DNA from: Micromonospora sp. WMMD812
Lineage (GTDB): Bacteria > Actinomycetota > Actinomycetes > Mycobacteriales > Micromonosporaceae
Length of the DNA stretch: 64,000 nt
Direction of reading: 5' to 3'
Assembly (NCBI RefSeq): GCF_027497215.1
Contig: NZ_CP114904.1
Span: 5,723,001 to 5,787,000, forward strand
Part shown: positions 50,083 to 60,267 of the stretch, piece after piece
How positions within the stretch are numbered: the first letter of the stretch is position 1
How the letters are laid out: every line of letters starts with the position of its first letter
Position numbers and translations under genes: made by a program
The notes under the pieces: model-generated
Database searches by the model: none
The model's input: only the letters and a program-made list of their open reading frames with translations
Told to the model about the DNA's origin: nothing

Positions 50083-53000
50083 ATGCGTACCCGCAGACGA
50101 TCCGCCCACCTCGCCGGCGTCCTGCTGCTGACGCCGCTGCTCACCCTCGCCGGTCCGGTGCCGGCCACCGCCGCGCCCGCCACGCCGGGCGCCCTCGCCG
50201 CGGACGACACCACCACCGCGACCACCGCGACCGCCGCCGGTGTCGAGCCGGGCGGCGGCCTGGAGACCACGAAGACGACCCGGCCGGTCGCCCCCGGCGT
50301 GCGGCTGACCTCGTTCGACCGGTACGGCGCCGACGGCTGGCTGCGGGCCGACGCGCTCACCGCCGACCTCACCGGCGGGGTGACCGTCGACTACGTCAAC
50401 TCGGGTGCGGTGAGCCGGGCGGAGCCGCTACGGGGCGCGGTGGACCGGTCCCGCGCGGTCGCCGCGGTCAACGGCGACTTCTTCGACATCAACAACTCGG
50501 GCGCTGCCCAGGGCGTCGGCATCCGCGACGGCGAACTGGTCCAGTCGGCGGTCAGCGGGCACCGCAACGCGGTGGCGGTGACCACCGAGGGCGTCGGCCG
50601 GGTGATCGAGGTGAACTTCGACGGCACGGCCACCCTGCCCACCGGGCCGGTCGCGCTGACCCAGTTCAACAACATGGTCCAGTCGGGCGGCATCGGCGCC
50701 TTCACCGCGCTCTGGGGGACGTACACCCGGGGGCGTGCGGTGGAGGGCGCGGCCCGGGTCACCGAGGTCGCCGTGGTCGGTGGCCGGGTGGCCAGCGTCG
50801 CCCCGGCGGCCGGCAGCGGGCCGATCGCCGCCGGCACCACCATCCTGCTCGGTCGCGACGCAGGCGCCGACGCGCTCGCCGGCCTGCGGGCCGGCGACCC
50901 GGTGGAGGTGGCCTGGCGGCCGAAGCCCTCCGACGGTAGCAGCCTGCACGCCGCGGTCGGTGGCGGCAACGTGCTGGTCCGCGACGGCGTGGTGCAGAAC
51001 ATCGCGGACGCGTCGCTGGCGCCGCGTACCGCGGTCGGCTTCACCGCCGACGGCCACACGATGGTCATGCTGACCGTGGACGGCCGCCAGGTCGACAGCC
51101 GGGGCGTCACCCAGACCGAGATGGGCCGGATGATGGCCGAGTTGGGCGCTCACCACGCGCTCAACCTCGACGGCGGCGGCTCGTCGACGCTGCTCGCCCG
51201 CGAGCCGGGCGCGGCGGCCGTCCAGGTGGAGAACAGCCCCTCGGACGGCTCCGAGCGGGCCGTCCCCAACGGCCTCGCCCTCTACGCGCCACAGGGCAGC
51301 GGCCGGCTCACCGGCTACTGGGTGGAGACGGCGAGCGACCCGACCAGCGCACCGGGCGTGTCCCCGGTGCGCGGAGGCCGGCCGGACCGGGTCTTTCCCG
51401 GCCTGACCCGGCGGCTGACCGCCGCCGGCTACGACGAGACGTACGGCCCGGCGGCCGGCAGGCCGACCTGGCGCGCCAACTCGATGGTGCACGGCCGGGT
51501 GGACGCCAACGGCGTGTTCCGCGCCCTGCTGCCCGGTGCGGTGACCGTCTCCGCCGGTCGCGGCGCGGCCACCGGCGCCCTCGACCTCACCGTCCTCGGG
51601 CCGCTCCAGCGGGTCGACTCCACGGTGGAGCGGGTGGGGCTGACCGGCCGGGACGGCAGCGCGCTGCTCGGGGTGGTCGGCTACGACGCGGAGGGGAACA
51701 CCGCTCCCATCGAGCCCGCCGACCTGAGACTGGAGTACGACCACGAGCTGCTGCGGCTCGCCCCGACCGCCGACGGCAACCTCGCGGTGACCGCGCTGAA
51801 GGACACCGGTGCGGGTCTGATCACCGTCCACGTCGGACGCGTGAGCACGGTCGTCCCGGTGACCGTCGGGCTGACCGACCAGCCGGTGGCCTCCTTCGAC
51901 GACGCGGCGGCGTGGAAGTTCAGCCAGGCCAGGGCGAGCGGGTCGGTCGCGCCGGCGCCGGGTCACACCGGCACGGGCCTGAAGATGTCGTACGACTTCG
52001 GCCAGTCCACCGGGACCCGGGCCGCGTACGCCGACCCGCCGGCCTGGATCGAGGTGCCCGGCCAGCCGCAGGCGTTCGGCATGTGGATCCACGGCAACGG
52101 CAAGGGGGAGTGGCCGAGCCTGCACCTGCACGACGCGCAGGACACCCAGCACGTGCTGCGTGGGCCGTACATCACCTGGACCGGCTGGCGGTACGTCGAG
52201 TTCGCGGTGCCGGCCGGGGTGCAGTACCCGGTGCGGGTCCGGCGCTTCTACGTCGCGGAGACCAACGCCGCGGCGCAGTACACCAGCGAGGTCGTCATCG
52301 ACGACCTGGTGGCCAAGGTGCCGCCGTCGGTGGACGTGCCGGCCGAGGCGCCGCGTACCGACGGGGTGGTGGTCCGGGACGGGACCGTGGACGGCGCGCC
52401 GTGGCGGTTCGCGGTGATGTCCGACGCGCAGTTCGTCGCGGCCGACCCGGACAGCGACCTGGTCGCCCAGGCCCGCCGTACGCTCCGTGAGGTGAAGGCG
52501 GCGAAGCCGGACTTCCTGGTGATCAACGGCGACCTGGTGGACACCGCGTACCCGGCGGATTTCGTGCTGGCCCGGCGTCTGCTGGACGAGGAGTTGGGCG
52601 ACGCCCTGCCCTGGTACTACGTGCCGGGCAACCACGAGATCATGGGCGCCCCGATCAGCAACTTCCGGGCCGCGTTCGGCGACACCTCGCGGGTCTTCGA
52701 CCACCGGGGCACCCGGTTCGTCACGCTGGACTCGTCCACCGGCTCCCTGCGGGGCGGCGGCTTCGACCAGGTGCGGATGCTGCGCGAGGCGCTGGACTCG
52801 GCCGCCACCGACCGGGCGGTCGGCTCGGTCGTGGTGCTGCACCACCACCCGCCCCGCGACCCCAGCCCGGCCAAGGCCAGCCGACTGGGCGACCGCAAGG
52901 AGGCGGCACTGCTGGAGGAGTGGCTCGCCGACTTCCAGCACCGCACCGGCAAGGGCGCGCTCTTCGTCGGCGGGCACGTCGGCACCTTCCACGCCGAGCG

Positions 53001-53511
53001 CGTGGACGGTGTGCCGTACGTGATCAACGGCAACTCCGGCAAGACGCCGTCCACCCCGGCGGACCGGGGCGGCTTCACCGGCTGGACCGAGTTCGGCGTC
53101 GACCCGGTGACGCCCGCCGAGGCCGACCGGGCCCGGCGCGATCCGCTCGCCGAGGGACCGCGCTGGGTCGACGCCGAGACGCACGCGCACACCGACCGGC
53201 TCGTGGTCAGCGCGCCGGCCAGCGTGGCGGTGGGCGCCCCGGTGACGGTCACCGCCACGCTCACCCAGCCGGGCGGGCGTACGGTGCCGGTGGCCGCGCC
53301 GGTGAGCGCCGACTGGTCGGCCTCCCCGTCCGTGCACGTGGGACCCGTGACCGGGCTGCGGCCCTGGCACGCGGCCTGGTTCGACCCGGCCAGCGGCCGG
53401 CTGACCGCCCTGCGGCCCGGCGCGTCGGTGGTGCTCGCGGTGACCGTGAACGGCGTCCGCGCCGACGCCACCGTCACCACCACCCGACGGGTCGCCGCCC
53501 CGGCCGCCTGA
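50083..53511 (+). CDS. Secreted phosphodiester glycosidase (NAGPA-type) fused to a calcineurin-like phosphoesterase
   Basis: This 1142-residue extracellular protein has a signal peptide (about 1-31), then a NAGPA-type domain (about residues 60-410, VNGDFFDINNSGAAQGVG and LNLDGGGSSTLLA). Beta-sandwich modules (about 420-750) follow, then a metallophosphoesterase domain (about 775-1010) with GDLVD, PGNHE, LHHHPP and GGHVGTFH. The first motif, normally DxH, is MSDAQ (Asp781, Gln783), and the last GHxH is GHVG, so two metal ligands look replaced. A C-terminal Ig-like part ends the protein. It may remove sugar-phosphate decorations from wall polymers. Confidence 0.88.
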   Translation: MRTRRRSAHLAGVLLLTPLLTLAGPVPATAAPATPGALAADDTTTATTATAAGVEPGGGLETTKTTRPVAPGVRLTSFDRYGADGWLRADALTADLTGGVTVDYVNSGAVSRAEPLRGAVDRSRAVAAVNGDFFDINNSGAAQGVGIRDGELVQSAVSGHRNAVAVTTEGVGRVIEVNFDGTATLPTGPVALTQFNNMVQSGGIGAFTALWGTYTRGRAVEGAARVTEVAVVGGRVASVAPAAGSGPIAAGTTILLGRDAGADALAGLRAGDPVEVAWRPKPSDGSSLHAAVGGGNVLVRDGVVQNIADASLAPRTAVGFTADGHTMVMLTVDGRQVDSRGVTQTEMGRMMAELGAHHALNLDGGGSSTLLAREPGAAAVQVENSPSDGSERAVPNGLALYAPQGSGRLTGYWVETASDPTSAPGVSPVRGGRPDRVFPGLTRRLTAAGYDETYGPAAGRPTWRANSMVHGRVDANGVFRALLPGAVTVSAGRGAATGALDLTVLGPLQRVDSTVERVGLTGRDGSALLGVVGYDAEGNTAPIEPADLRLEYDHELLRLAPTADGNLAVTALKDTGAGLITVHVGRVSTVVPVTVGLTDQPVASFDDAAAWKFSQARASGSVAPAPGHTGTGLKMSYDFGQSTGTRAAYADPPAWIEVPGQPQAFGMWIHGNGKGEWPSLHLHDAQDTQHVLRGPYITWTGWRYVEFAVPAGVQYPVRVRRFYVAETNAAAQYTSEVVIDDLVAKVPPSVDVPAEAPRTDGVVVRDGTVDGAPWRFAVMSDAQFVAADPDSDLVAQARRTLREVKAAKPDFLVINGDLVDTAYPADFVLARRLLDEELGDALPWYYVPGNHEIMGAPISNFRAAFGDTSRVFDHRGTRFVTLDSSTGSLRGGGFDQVRMLREALDSAATDRAVGSVVVLHHHPPRDPSPAKASRLGDRKEAALLEEWLADFQHRTGKGALFVGGHVGTFHAERVDGVPYVINGNSGKTPSTPADRGGFTGWTEFGVDPVTPAEADRARRDPLAEGPRWVDAETHAHTDRLVVSAPASVAVGAPVTVTATLTQPGGRTVPVAAPVSADWSASPSVHVGPVTGLRPWHAAWFDPASGRLTALRPGASVVLAVTVNGVRADATVTTTRRVAAPAA

Positions 53512-53517
53512 GACCGG

Positions 53518-53550
53518 GGAGGGGTCCCGCGCCCGGCGCGGGACCCCTCC
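53518..53550. terminator. Bidirectional terminator
   Basis: A perfect 15-bp stem (GGAGGGGTCCCGCGC, 53518-53532, complement 53536-53550) has a three-base loop between convergent genes. Confidence 0.9.
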
Positions 53551-53564
53551 ACACCGGGAGTGCC

Positions 53565-54461
53565 TCAGAAATCGCCCTCGGCGACCTGGAAGACGGTGAG
53601 ACCGAGGGAGCGCCACATCCGGACGACCTGCATCCGGTCGTCGAAGACGCCGACCACCCGGTAGCGATCCCGCACCTCCCGCTCGTAGATCTCCCGCTTC
53701 ACGACCGAGTCCTTGCGCGCGTCGCCGACCGCGCGCAGATGCAGCGCGAGGTACGGCACCCGGACGTGCCGCGCCAGCCAGGCCTCCGTGTCGGCCCGGG
53801 CCGTGGCGTCCCGGCCGGAGCAGAAGATCACCCCGTACCCGGCGGCGTGCATGGCCCGGACCGCGGCGATCACCGCCTCGTTGGGCTGGTCCTCGCCCAC
53901 CCGGGTCATGTCGTACGGGCTGCGCGAGACGTTCAGGGCGACGGTGCCGTCGATGTCCACCAGGACGATGTCCGGCGCCCCTGCCGACGGCTCGTGCACC
54001 CGCGCCGGCCGGCCGGCGCGCGCCGCCGGGACCGGCAGCGGCAGGGTGCGCCCCTCCAGGTAGCGCTCGTGCAGCCGGCGGATGGCCGCCTCCCCGACCC
54101 GGTCCGCCTCCGGCCGCGCGGCGTCGCGGCGTAGGCACTCCGCCAGCGGCACGTCGGTGAAGTCGTGCACCTCGAACTCGGCGCCGTACCGGGCGGCCAG
54201 TTCGGCCCAGTCCCGCAGCGTCCGGGAGCGGAGGTTGGTGTCGTCGACGCAGACATCGGCCCGGGCCCGCAGCAGCGCCTCGACCTGCGCCCGCTGGGCG
54301 GTGGTCACCTGCGCCTCGGCCCACTGGGTGAAGAGCCGCTCGCCGTGCAGCATCCGGCGCAGGTCGTCCCGGTTGACCCGGACCACGGACGGTTGGAGCG
54401 TCCGGGCGAAGCTGGTCTTTCCCGAGGCGGGCAGTCCCCGGGTCGCGATCAGGCGGGGCAT
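53565..54461 (-). CDS. Polynucleotide kinase-phosphatase-like protein
   Basis: This 298-residue bifunctional protein resembles T4 Pnkp. The N-terminal P-loop kinase has TRGLPASGKTSFA (about residues 7-19) and NRDDLRRMLHG; the C-terminal HAD-type phosphatase has VDIDGTVAL (DxDGT), FCSGRD and GVFDDR. It would heal broken RNA or DNA by phosphorylating 5' ends and removing 3' phosphates. The ATG at 54461 follows GGAGGTGA. No ligase is adjacent, so the sealing partner must be elsewhere. Confidence 0.87.
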   Translation of the reverse strand: MPRLIATRGLPASGKTSFARTLQPSVVRVNRDDLRRMLHGERLFTQWAEAQVTTAQRAQVEALLRARADVCVDDTNLRSRTLRDWAELAARYGAEFEVHDFTDVPLAECLRRDAARPEADRVGEAAIRRLHERYLEGRTLPLPVPAARAGRPARVHEPSAGAPDIVLVDIDGTVALNVSRSPYDMTRVGEDQPNEAVIAAVRAMHAAGYGVIFCSGRDATARADTEAWLARHVRVPYLALHLRAVGDARKDSVVKREIYEREVRDRYRVVGVFDDRMQVVRMWRSLGLTVFQVAEGDF

Positions 54462-54756
54462 CGCGCTCACCTCCGTGTCGCCTCGCGCGCTGGTCGGTGT
54501 GCCCGCCGTACCCCGCACGGGGCACGGCGAGGCTACCGCCGTCGCGGGTGAATGCCCCGCCGGACGGCGGGAATGCGACGAGGACGCCGTGCGTTGTCGA
54601 TGCCGGACCAGCTGTGCGGCCCCCCGACGGGCTTGGCGCGAGCTCATGGCACACTGGTCAATCGGCCACCGGTTCCGGTTCACGCCCGAGCCCGTCGCGC
54701 GGTGCGACGGACGGTGACGGCGACCCGGCGACCACCGACGAAAGGACCGAGGCGAC

Positions 54757-54981
54757 ATGAAGCCCAACATCCACCCGGAGTACGTGACCACCGAGGTCCG
54801 CTGCTCCTGCGGCAACACGTTCACGACCCGCAGCACCGCCAAGGGCGGCGCCATCAGCGTCGAGACCTGCAGCGCCTGCCACCCGTTCTACACCGGTAAG
54901 CAGCGCGTTCTCGACACCGCCGGTCGGGTCGCGAAGTTCCAGCAGAAGTACGCCAAGGTTCAGGCCAAGAAGGGCAAGTAA
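54757..54981 (+). CDS. rpmE: Ribosomal protein bL31 (zinc-binding form)
   Basis: This 74-residue protein has MKPNIHPEY at the start, CSCG (about residues 16-19) and [12 protein letters not shown] (about 37-48), the zinc-binding cysteine set of the C+ form, then a Lys-rich tail. It belongs to the 50S central protuberance and bridges to 30S. The C+ form also acts as a zinc store; under zinc limitation it is replaced by a C- paralog. A hairpin and prfA follow. Confidence 0.97.
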   Translation: MKPNIHPEYVTTEVRCSCGNTFTTRSTAKGGAISVETCSACHPFYTGKQRVLDTAGRVAKFQQKYAKVQAKKGK

Positions 54982-54993
54982 CTGCTCGTTCGG

Positions 54994-55026
54994 CGCCCGC
55001 GTCCGGTCTCGTGCCGGGCGCGGGCG
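54994..55026 (+). terminator. Hairpin between rpmE and prfA
   Basis: An 8-bp stem CGCCCGCG (54994-55001) pairs with 55019-55026, with an inner CCGG/CCGG pair. It probably ends or reduces rpmE transcription into prfA. Confidence 0.6.
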
Positions 55027-55096
55027 TCGTCCGTATTCCGCCCGGTTCCGGCGCGTCACCCCGTCCGTCCCCCGCCGTCGAAGGAGCATCCGCAGC

Positions 55097-56185
55097 ATGA
55101 GCAGCGAGCGTCTGGCCGCCCTCCTCGACGAGTACGCGGACCTGGAGAAGAGGCTGGCCGACCCGGCCATCCACGCCGACCAGGCGACCGCGCGCCGGGT
55201 CGGTCGCCGGTACGCCGAGCTGGTCCCGCTGCACAAGGCCGCGGACGAGCTGGCCCAGGCACGGGCCGACCTGGCCGCGGCCCGGGAACTGGCCGCCGAG
55301 GACACGGCCTTCGCCGCCGAGGCCGAGTCGATCGCGGCGTCCCTGCCCGCGCTCGAGGAGCGCCTGGCCGAGCTGCTGATCCCGCGCGACCCGCACGACG
55401 CCAAGGACGTGATCGTCGAGATCAAGGCGGGCGAGGGCGGCGAGGAGTCGGCGCTGTTCGCCGGAGACCTCCTGCGGATGTACACCCGGTACGCAGAGCG
55501 CCGGGGCTGGCTCACCGAGGTGATCGACGCGCAGGACTCCGACCTGGGCGGCGTGAAGGACGTCTCGTTGGCGATCAAGACCAAGGGCGTCCCGGAGGGC
55601 GGCAACGGGGTCTGGTCCCGGCTCAAGTGGGAGGGCGGCGTGCACCGGGTGCAGCGCGTCCCGGTCACCGAGTCACAGGGCCGGATCCACACCAGCGCGG
55701 CCGGCGTCCTGGTGCTGCCCGAGGCCGAGGACGTGGACGTCACCATCGACCCGAACGAGCTGCGGATCGACGTCTTCCGGTCGTCCGGTCCCGGCGGGCA
55801 GTCGGTGAACACCACCGACTCGGCGGTCCGGATCACCCACCTGCCGACCGGCATCGTGGTCTCCTGCCAGAACGAGAAGTCGCAGCTCCAGAACCGGGAG
55901 CAGGCCATGCGGATCCTGCGCGCCCGGCTGCTCGCCGCGGCCCAGGAGCAGGCCGACGCGGCCGCCTCGGACGCGCGCAAGGCGCAGGTGCGGACGGTGG
56001 ACCGTTCGGAGCGCATCCGCACGTACAACTTCCCGCAGAACCGGATCACCGACCACCGGATCGGCTACACCGCGTACAACCTGGACCTGTCGCTCGCCGG
56101 CGACCTGGACGGCGTGCTGGACGCGCTCGCCGAGGCCGACCGGGCGGCCCGTCTCGCCGGCGACACCGAACTGGCCCGCCGCTGA
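55097..56185 (+). CDS. prfA: Peptide chain release factor 1
   Basis: This 362-residue class I release factor reads UAA/UAG. It has the GGQ motif in [15 protein letters not shown] (the Gln is methylated by PrmC, encoded 2 kb downstream), the domain start [16 protein letters not shown], and recognition segment [10 protein letters not shown] matching RF1 type. It starts with ATG. Confidence 0.97.
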   Translation: MSSERLAALLDEYADLEKRLADPAIHADQATARRVGRRYAELVPLHKAADELAQARADLAAARELAAEDTAFAAEAESIAASLPALEERLAELLIPRDPHDAKDVIVEIKAGEGGEESALFAGDLLRMYTRYAERRGWLTEVIDAQDSDLGGVKDVSLAIKTKGVPEGGNGVWSRLKWEGGVHRVQRVPVTESQGRIHTSAAGVLVLPEAEDVDVTIDPNELRIDVFRSSGPGGQSVNTTDSAVRITHLPTGIVVSCQNEKSQLQNREQAMRILRARLLAAAQEQADAAASDARKAQVRTVDRSERIRTYNFPQNRITDHRIGYTAYNLDLSLAGDLDGVLDALAEADRAARLAGDTELARR

Positions 56186-56255
56186 CCCCACCGCCCCGCC
56201 GCCGGGCCGCCGTCGCGGGACGGCGCGGGTGGCGAGGCCGCGGTCAGGAGAGCGG

Positions 56256-57806
56256 TCAGGAGGCGCGCGGGCGGGTCTTGGCGCGCAGCATCTCCCGGTC
56301 GGCGACCTCGAAGGCGGTGCTCAACGCGTCGCGCAGGGCCGGCCCGGTGCCGGAGACCTCGGCGAAGCCGATGCTCACCCCGACCGGGGTGCCCGGGACC
56401 AGTGACTCCCAGTCCTCGCTGGCCACCGCCGCGCCGATCCGCCGGGCCACCTCGGCCGCCTCGGCCATGCCGGCCCCGGGGAGCACCACCACGAACTCGT
56501 CGCCGCCGTAGCGGGCCACGAAGTCGCCGCGGCGCATCACCCGGTTGATCACTCCGGCGATCCGCTGGAGCACCAGGTCGCCGGAGTGGTGCCCGTGCCG
56601 GGTGTTCACCGCCTTGAAGCCGTCCAGGTCGCACACCCCGATGACGACCTGCTCGCCCCGGGCCACCACCGCCGCGATGTAGCGCTCCAGCCGGCGACGG
56701 TTGGGCAGCCCGGTGAGCGGGTCGGTCAGCGCCTCGCCCTCGTAGCGGGCGGCCTCCCGGCGCATCTCCTCGTGGTCGATGCGGGCCGCGATGCCGTCGA
56801 TGTAGACGTCGCGCAGCCGGTCGTTGCGCTGCGCCGCCAGCCGGAAGGCCAGCCGGTCGGCCCGGTGGGCAGCCGCGTGGTCGCCGGCGCGGGAGAGGGC
56901 GATGCTGCGCAGCCGGGCGGGCTCGGCCGCGCCCAGCGTCTCGTTGGAGACCTGGACGGAGTCCAGCCGGGTGACCGCCTCGATGGGTCGGCCGGTGGCG
57001 ATGGCCAGGCAGATGTGACCGAGGTCACGCATGTCCCGGGCCCGGGCGCTGTCCCCGCCGTGAGCGAGCAACCGGGCCGGGTCGGCGTCCGGGTCGGACT
57101 CGATCCGGTCGCCGAGCGCGGCGCGGCGGGCGCTGGCGTACCCGTACGCGGCCAGGCTGCTCGGCCGCAGTTGGCCGGCCCGCCCGCCGCGCAGGAACCG
57201 GCCGAGGTCGCTCGCCACGTCGCGCAACACCCGCAGGCAGCCGTCGCTGTCGCCGTTGTGGTCCAGCGCCACGGCGTTGCGCAGGCGGATGCCCGGTGCG
57301 GCGAAGGTCTCCTCGGGGATCCCGGCGGTCAGGCCGAGCTGGCGGGCCCGTTCGATCGCGCCCAGCGCGTAGCCGTGGAAGCTGAGGTAGGAGTAGGCCA
57401 TCGCGAGGTCGTGCCAGCCCCAGGCGGTGTCCCGGTCCGGGTCCTCCACCGCGCCCAGCGCCCGGGCGGCCTTGACCAGGTGGGTGACGCAGCGGTCGAG
57501 CGCGCCCTGGTGGTGCGCGGCGAGCGCGGCCAGCGCGTTGAGGTGGCCGTGCAGGTAGGGCTCGGCGAGGTCGCGGACGGCCGTGGAGGCCTCCTCGATG
57601 GCCCGGGTGAACGCCGCCGTCCGCCCGAGATTGATCAGGGCGGAGAGTCGCTGCACGAGGGCGTCGGCGCGGCTGCGCGGATCGGTGGTGGTGCGCAGGA
57701 CACGTTCCAACACGGTGTACGCCTCGGCGCTGCGGCTGGCCTCCTGCAACGCCCGCGCCTGCTTCAGCGCGTCAACCTGGTCATCGACCCGGTCGAGCCA
57801 ACCCAC
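56256..57806 (-). CDS. TPR-like protein with C-terminal GGDEF (diguanylate cyclase) domain
   Basis: This 516-residue cytoplasmic protein has about 330 residues of helical TPR-like repeats ([26 protein letters not shown] at the start, ending near ARIDHEEM). A GGDEF domain (from about residue 355, [17 protein letters not shown]) carries the active loop [13 protein letters not shown]. The signature is intact, so c-di-GMP synthesis is expected. An RxxD inhibitory site was not clearly seen. The repeats may sense a protein partner. GTG 57806 follows AGGAGG. It is divergent from prmC. Confidence 0.9.
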   Translation of the reverse strand: MGWLDRVDDQVDALKQARALQEASRSAEAYTVLERVLRTTTDPRSRADALVQRLSALINLGRTAAFTRAIEEASTAVRDLAEPYLHGHLNALAALAAHHQGALDRCVTHLVKAARALGAVEDPDRDTAWGWHDLAMAYSYLSFHGYALGAIERARQLGLTAGIPEETFAAPGIRLRNAVALDHNGDSDGCLRVLRDVASDLGRFLRGGRAGQLRPSSLAAYGYASARRAALGDRIESDPDADPARLLAHGGDSARARDMRDLGHICLAIATGRPIEAVTRLDSVQVSNETLGAAEPARLRSIALSRAGDHAAAHRADRLAFRLAAQRNDRLRDVYIDGIAARIDHEEMRREAARYEGEALTDPLTGLPNRRRLERYIAAVVARGEQVVIGVCDLDGFKAVNTRHGHHSGDLVLQRIAGVINRVMRRGDFVARYGGDEFVVVLPGAGMAEAAEVARRIGAAVASEDWESLVPGTPVGVSIGFAEVSGTGPALRDALSTAFEVADREMLRAKTRPRAS

Positions 57807-57879
57807 CAGCGACCTCCTGTCGGTGTGCGCCTGGACGCACCCGCTCGTGACGTGACCCGCGACGCTTCATGATTATGTC

Positions 57880-58902
57880 GTGACCATCGAGCCGCAACAC
57901 CCCTCCGAAGGGACGAAACGGTACCGGCCCTCGGTCGCGGTGGCCAGAGCAGCCCGGACGCTGGCCGCCGCGGGCGTCGAGGCGGCCCGGGCCGAGGCCG
58001 AGTTGCTGGCCGGGTACGTGCTGGACGTGCCGCGGGGCCGGCTGGCGCTGGCCGCGGGGTTCGACGACGGCCAACTCGCCACGTTCGACGCGTTGGTCGC
58101 CCGGCGGGCGAACCGGGAGCCGTTGCAGCACCTGGTCGGCACGGCCGCCTTCCGGCACCTGGAACTGGCGGTCGGGCCGGGCGTCTTCGTGCCCCGGCCG
58201 GAGACGGAGTTGCTCGCCGGCTGGGGGATCGCGCAGGCCCGGCGGATCGCACCGGGCGGGCGAGCACCCGGACCGGGCGGGTGGAGCGCGGCGGCGCCGG
58301 GCGGGGAGTCCGCCGCGGAGCCGGCGGGGCCGCTGGTCGTGGACCTGTGCAGCGGCTCGGGCGCGATCGCGCTCGCGGTGGCCCAGGAGCTGCCGACGGC
58401 ACGGGTCGTCGCGGTGGAGCGTTCGACGGAGGCGCTGCGCTGGCTGCGCCGCAACGCGGCGGACCGGGCCACGGCGGGGGACCGGCCGATCGAGGTGGTC
58501 GAGGCGGATGTCACCGCCCCCGACCTGTTGGCCGACCTGGTGGGCCGGGTGGACGTGCTGCTCTGCAACCCGCCGTACGTGCCGGCGGACACGGTCGTGC
58601 CGCCCGAGGTGGCCGGGCACGACCCGGCGGAAGCCGTCTTCGGCGGCAGGGACGGGCTGGCGGTGATCCGCCCGGTGATCGCCCGCGCCGCGGTGCTCCT
58701 GCGGCCGGGCGGTGCGCTCGGCATCGAGCACGACGACACGCACGGCGCGGACGTGCCCGCGCTCCTCGTGGCCGACGGCCGGTTCACCGCTGTCGTCGCC
58801 CACCGGGATCTGACCGGACGGCCCCGCTTCGCGACCGCGTCCCGCCGGACGGACGGCCGCCGCCCCGGCCCCGGCCCGGCGTGGCAGACTGGCTCCTCGT
58901 GA
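57880..58902 (+). CDS. prmC: Release factor glutamine methyltransferase
   Basis: This is a SAM-dependent methyltransferase of 340 residues that modifies the GGQ Gln of release factors. It has an N-terminal helical domain, QHLVGTAAFRHLELAVGPGVFVPRPETELL (key GVFVPRPETE), SAM motif VVDLCSGSGAIALAV and catalytic NPPYVP. A Pro/Gly/Ala-rich stretch of about 30 residues sits between PETELL and the SAM motif; it is longer than in other PrmC proteins. It begins with GTG. Its stop overlaps the start of the Sua5 gene. Confidence 0.94.
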   Translation: MTIEPQHPSEGTKRYRPSVAVARAARTLAAAGVEAARAEAELLAGYVLDVPRGRLALAAGFDDGQLATFDALVARRANREPLQHLVGTAAFRHLELAVGPGVFVPRPETELLAGWGIAQARRIAPGGRAPGPGGWSAAAPGGESAAEPAGPLVVDLCSGSGAIALAVAQELPTARVVAVERSTEALRWLRRNAADRATAGDRPIEVVEADVTAPDLLADLVGRVDVLLCNPPYVPADTVVPPEVAGHDPAEAVFGGRDGLAVIRPVIARAAVLLRPGGALGIEHDDTHGADVPALLVADGRFTAVVAHRDLTGRPRFATASRRTDGRRPGPGPAWQTGSS

Positions 58903-59543
58903 TGCTCTATGACTGCCGGTCGCCCGCCGACCGGGACCGCGGCATCGCCGCGGCCATCGAAGCGGTCAAGAACGGCGAACTGGTCGTCCTGCCGACCGAC
59001 ACCGTCTACGGCATCGGCGCCGACGCGTTCACCCCGTACGCCGTCAAGGCCCTGCTGGACGCGAAGGGCCGGGGCCGGCAGATGCCGCCGCCGGTGCTGA
59101 TCGGGTCCCGGCACACCCTCGACGGCCTGGTCCTCTCGCTGCCCCGGGCGGCCCGCGACCTGGTCGAGGCGTTCTGGCCGGGTGCGTTGACCATCGTCGT
59201 CGAGCACTCGCCGAGCCTGCAGTGGGACCTCGGCGACAAGACCGGCACGGTGGCGGTGCGGATGCCGCTGCACCCGGTGGCGCTGGAGGTGCTGCGGGAG
59301 ACCGGGCCGATGGCCGTCTCCTCGGCCAACAAGACCGGCCAGCCCGCCGCGGTCACCGCCGAGGAGGCCCGCGACCAGCTCGGCTACTCGGTCCGCGCCT
59401 ACCTGGAGGCGGGCCCCTGCCCGGACCCGGTGCCGAGCACGATCATCGACCTCACCGGTGAGGTGCCGCAGATCCTGCGTCAGGGCGCGATCCCGCTAGA
59501 GAAGCTCCGCGACGTGGTGCCGGACATCGTCGAGGGGGCGTAG
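58902..59543 (+). CDS. L-threonylcarbamoyladenylate synthase (Sua5/TsaC family)
   Basis: This 213-residue enzyme forms threonylcarbamoyl-AMP for the t6A modification of tRNA. Motifs are LPTDTVYGIGADA, KGRGRQMPPPVLI (KxR), VAVRMPLHPVA and SSANKTGQPA. The ATG at 58902 uses the last base of the prmC stop. The three genes prmC, this one and the phosphatase are tightly packed and probably cotranscribed. Confidence 0.94.
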   Translation: MLYDCRSPADRDRGIAAAIEAVKNGELVVLPTDTVYGIGADAFTPYAVKALLDAKGRGRQMPPPVLIGSRHTLDGLVLSLPRAARDLVEAFWPGALTIVVEHSPSLQWDLGDKTGTVAVRMPLHPVALEVLRETGPMAVSSANKTGQPAAVTAEEARDQLGYSVRAYLEAGPCPDPVPSTIIDLTGEVPQILRQGAIPLEKLRDVVPDIVEGA

Positions 59544-60155
59544 GTGCCGCCGTTCACCGTCCTGCACGTCTGCATGGGGAACATCTGCCGGTCGCCGATG
59601 GCCGAGCGGCTGCTCGCGCTGGCGGTGCGGGAACGGCTGGCCCGGCGGGGCCTCGACCCGGCCGGCGCGGAGGAGCTGCTGCACAGCCACAGCGCCGGCA
59701 CCGGCGGCTGGCACGCGGGCGAGGAGATGAACCCGCCGGCGGCCCGACAGGTGACCACGCGCGGCGGCGACGTCGACGTGTTCGCCGCCCGCAAGCTCCG
59801 CTCCGACCACATCGACGCCGCGGACCTCGTCCTCACCGCGACCGCCGACCAGCAGGAGTACGTCGTGGCGCTGCGCCCCGACGCGGCCGGGCGCACCTTC
59901 GTCCTCGGCGAGTTCGGCCGGCTGCTGGGCACGGTGGACGCCGCCGCCCTGCCGCCGGCCGAGGCCACCCCGGACGCGGTGTACGCCAGGGGAGTGGCGC
60001 TGGTGGCGGCGGCGCACGAGGCCCGCCGGGGCGCGGTCGCGCTGGCCACCGACGACCTGGACGACCCGTGGGGTCGCGGGGACCAGTGCTTCAGCCGGGT
60101 CGCCGACGAGATCGAGGAGACCGTGCAGCCGCTCGCGGTCGCCATTCTGCCCTGA
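59544..60155 (+). CDS. Low-molecular-weight protein tyrosine phosphatase-like
   Basis: This 203-residue protein has the P-loop VCMGNICRSP (CX5R, Cys near residue 10) at the N-terminus and a DDPWGRG loop near the end, where Asp serves as general acid. It starts with GTG immediately after the Sua5 stop. The family dephosphorylates protein tyrosines or arsenate-like substrates. Placement after Sua5 is common in actinobacteria. It is somewhat longer than the usual 150-160 residues. Confidence 0.9.
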   Translation: MPPFTVLHVCMGNICRSPMAERLLALAVRERLARRGLDPAGAEELLHSHSAGTGGWHAGEEMNPPAARQVTTRGGDVDVFAARKLRSDHIDAADLVLTATADQQEYVVALRPDAAGRTFVLGEFGRLLGTVDAAALPPAEATPDAVYARGVALVAAAHEARRGAVALATDDLDDPWGRGDQCFSRVADEIEETVQPLAVAILP

Positions 60156-60267
60156 CTGTCCGCCCTCGCGAAATTCCTCCGGGTTTGCGGAAAACCAAGG
60201 GCGAAAAGGGGCGTTCCGGGTCATTCTGAACGGGTCCTAGCGTGACCGGCTCCTGCGGGGAGAGCTG

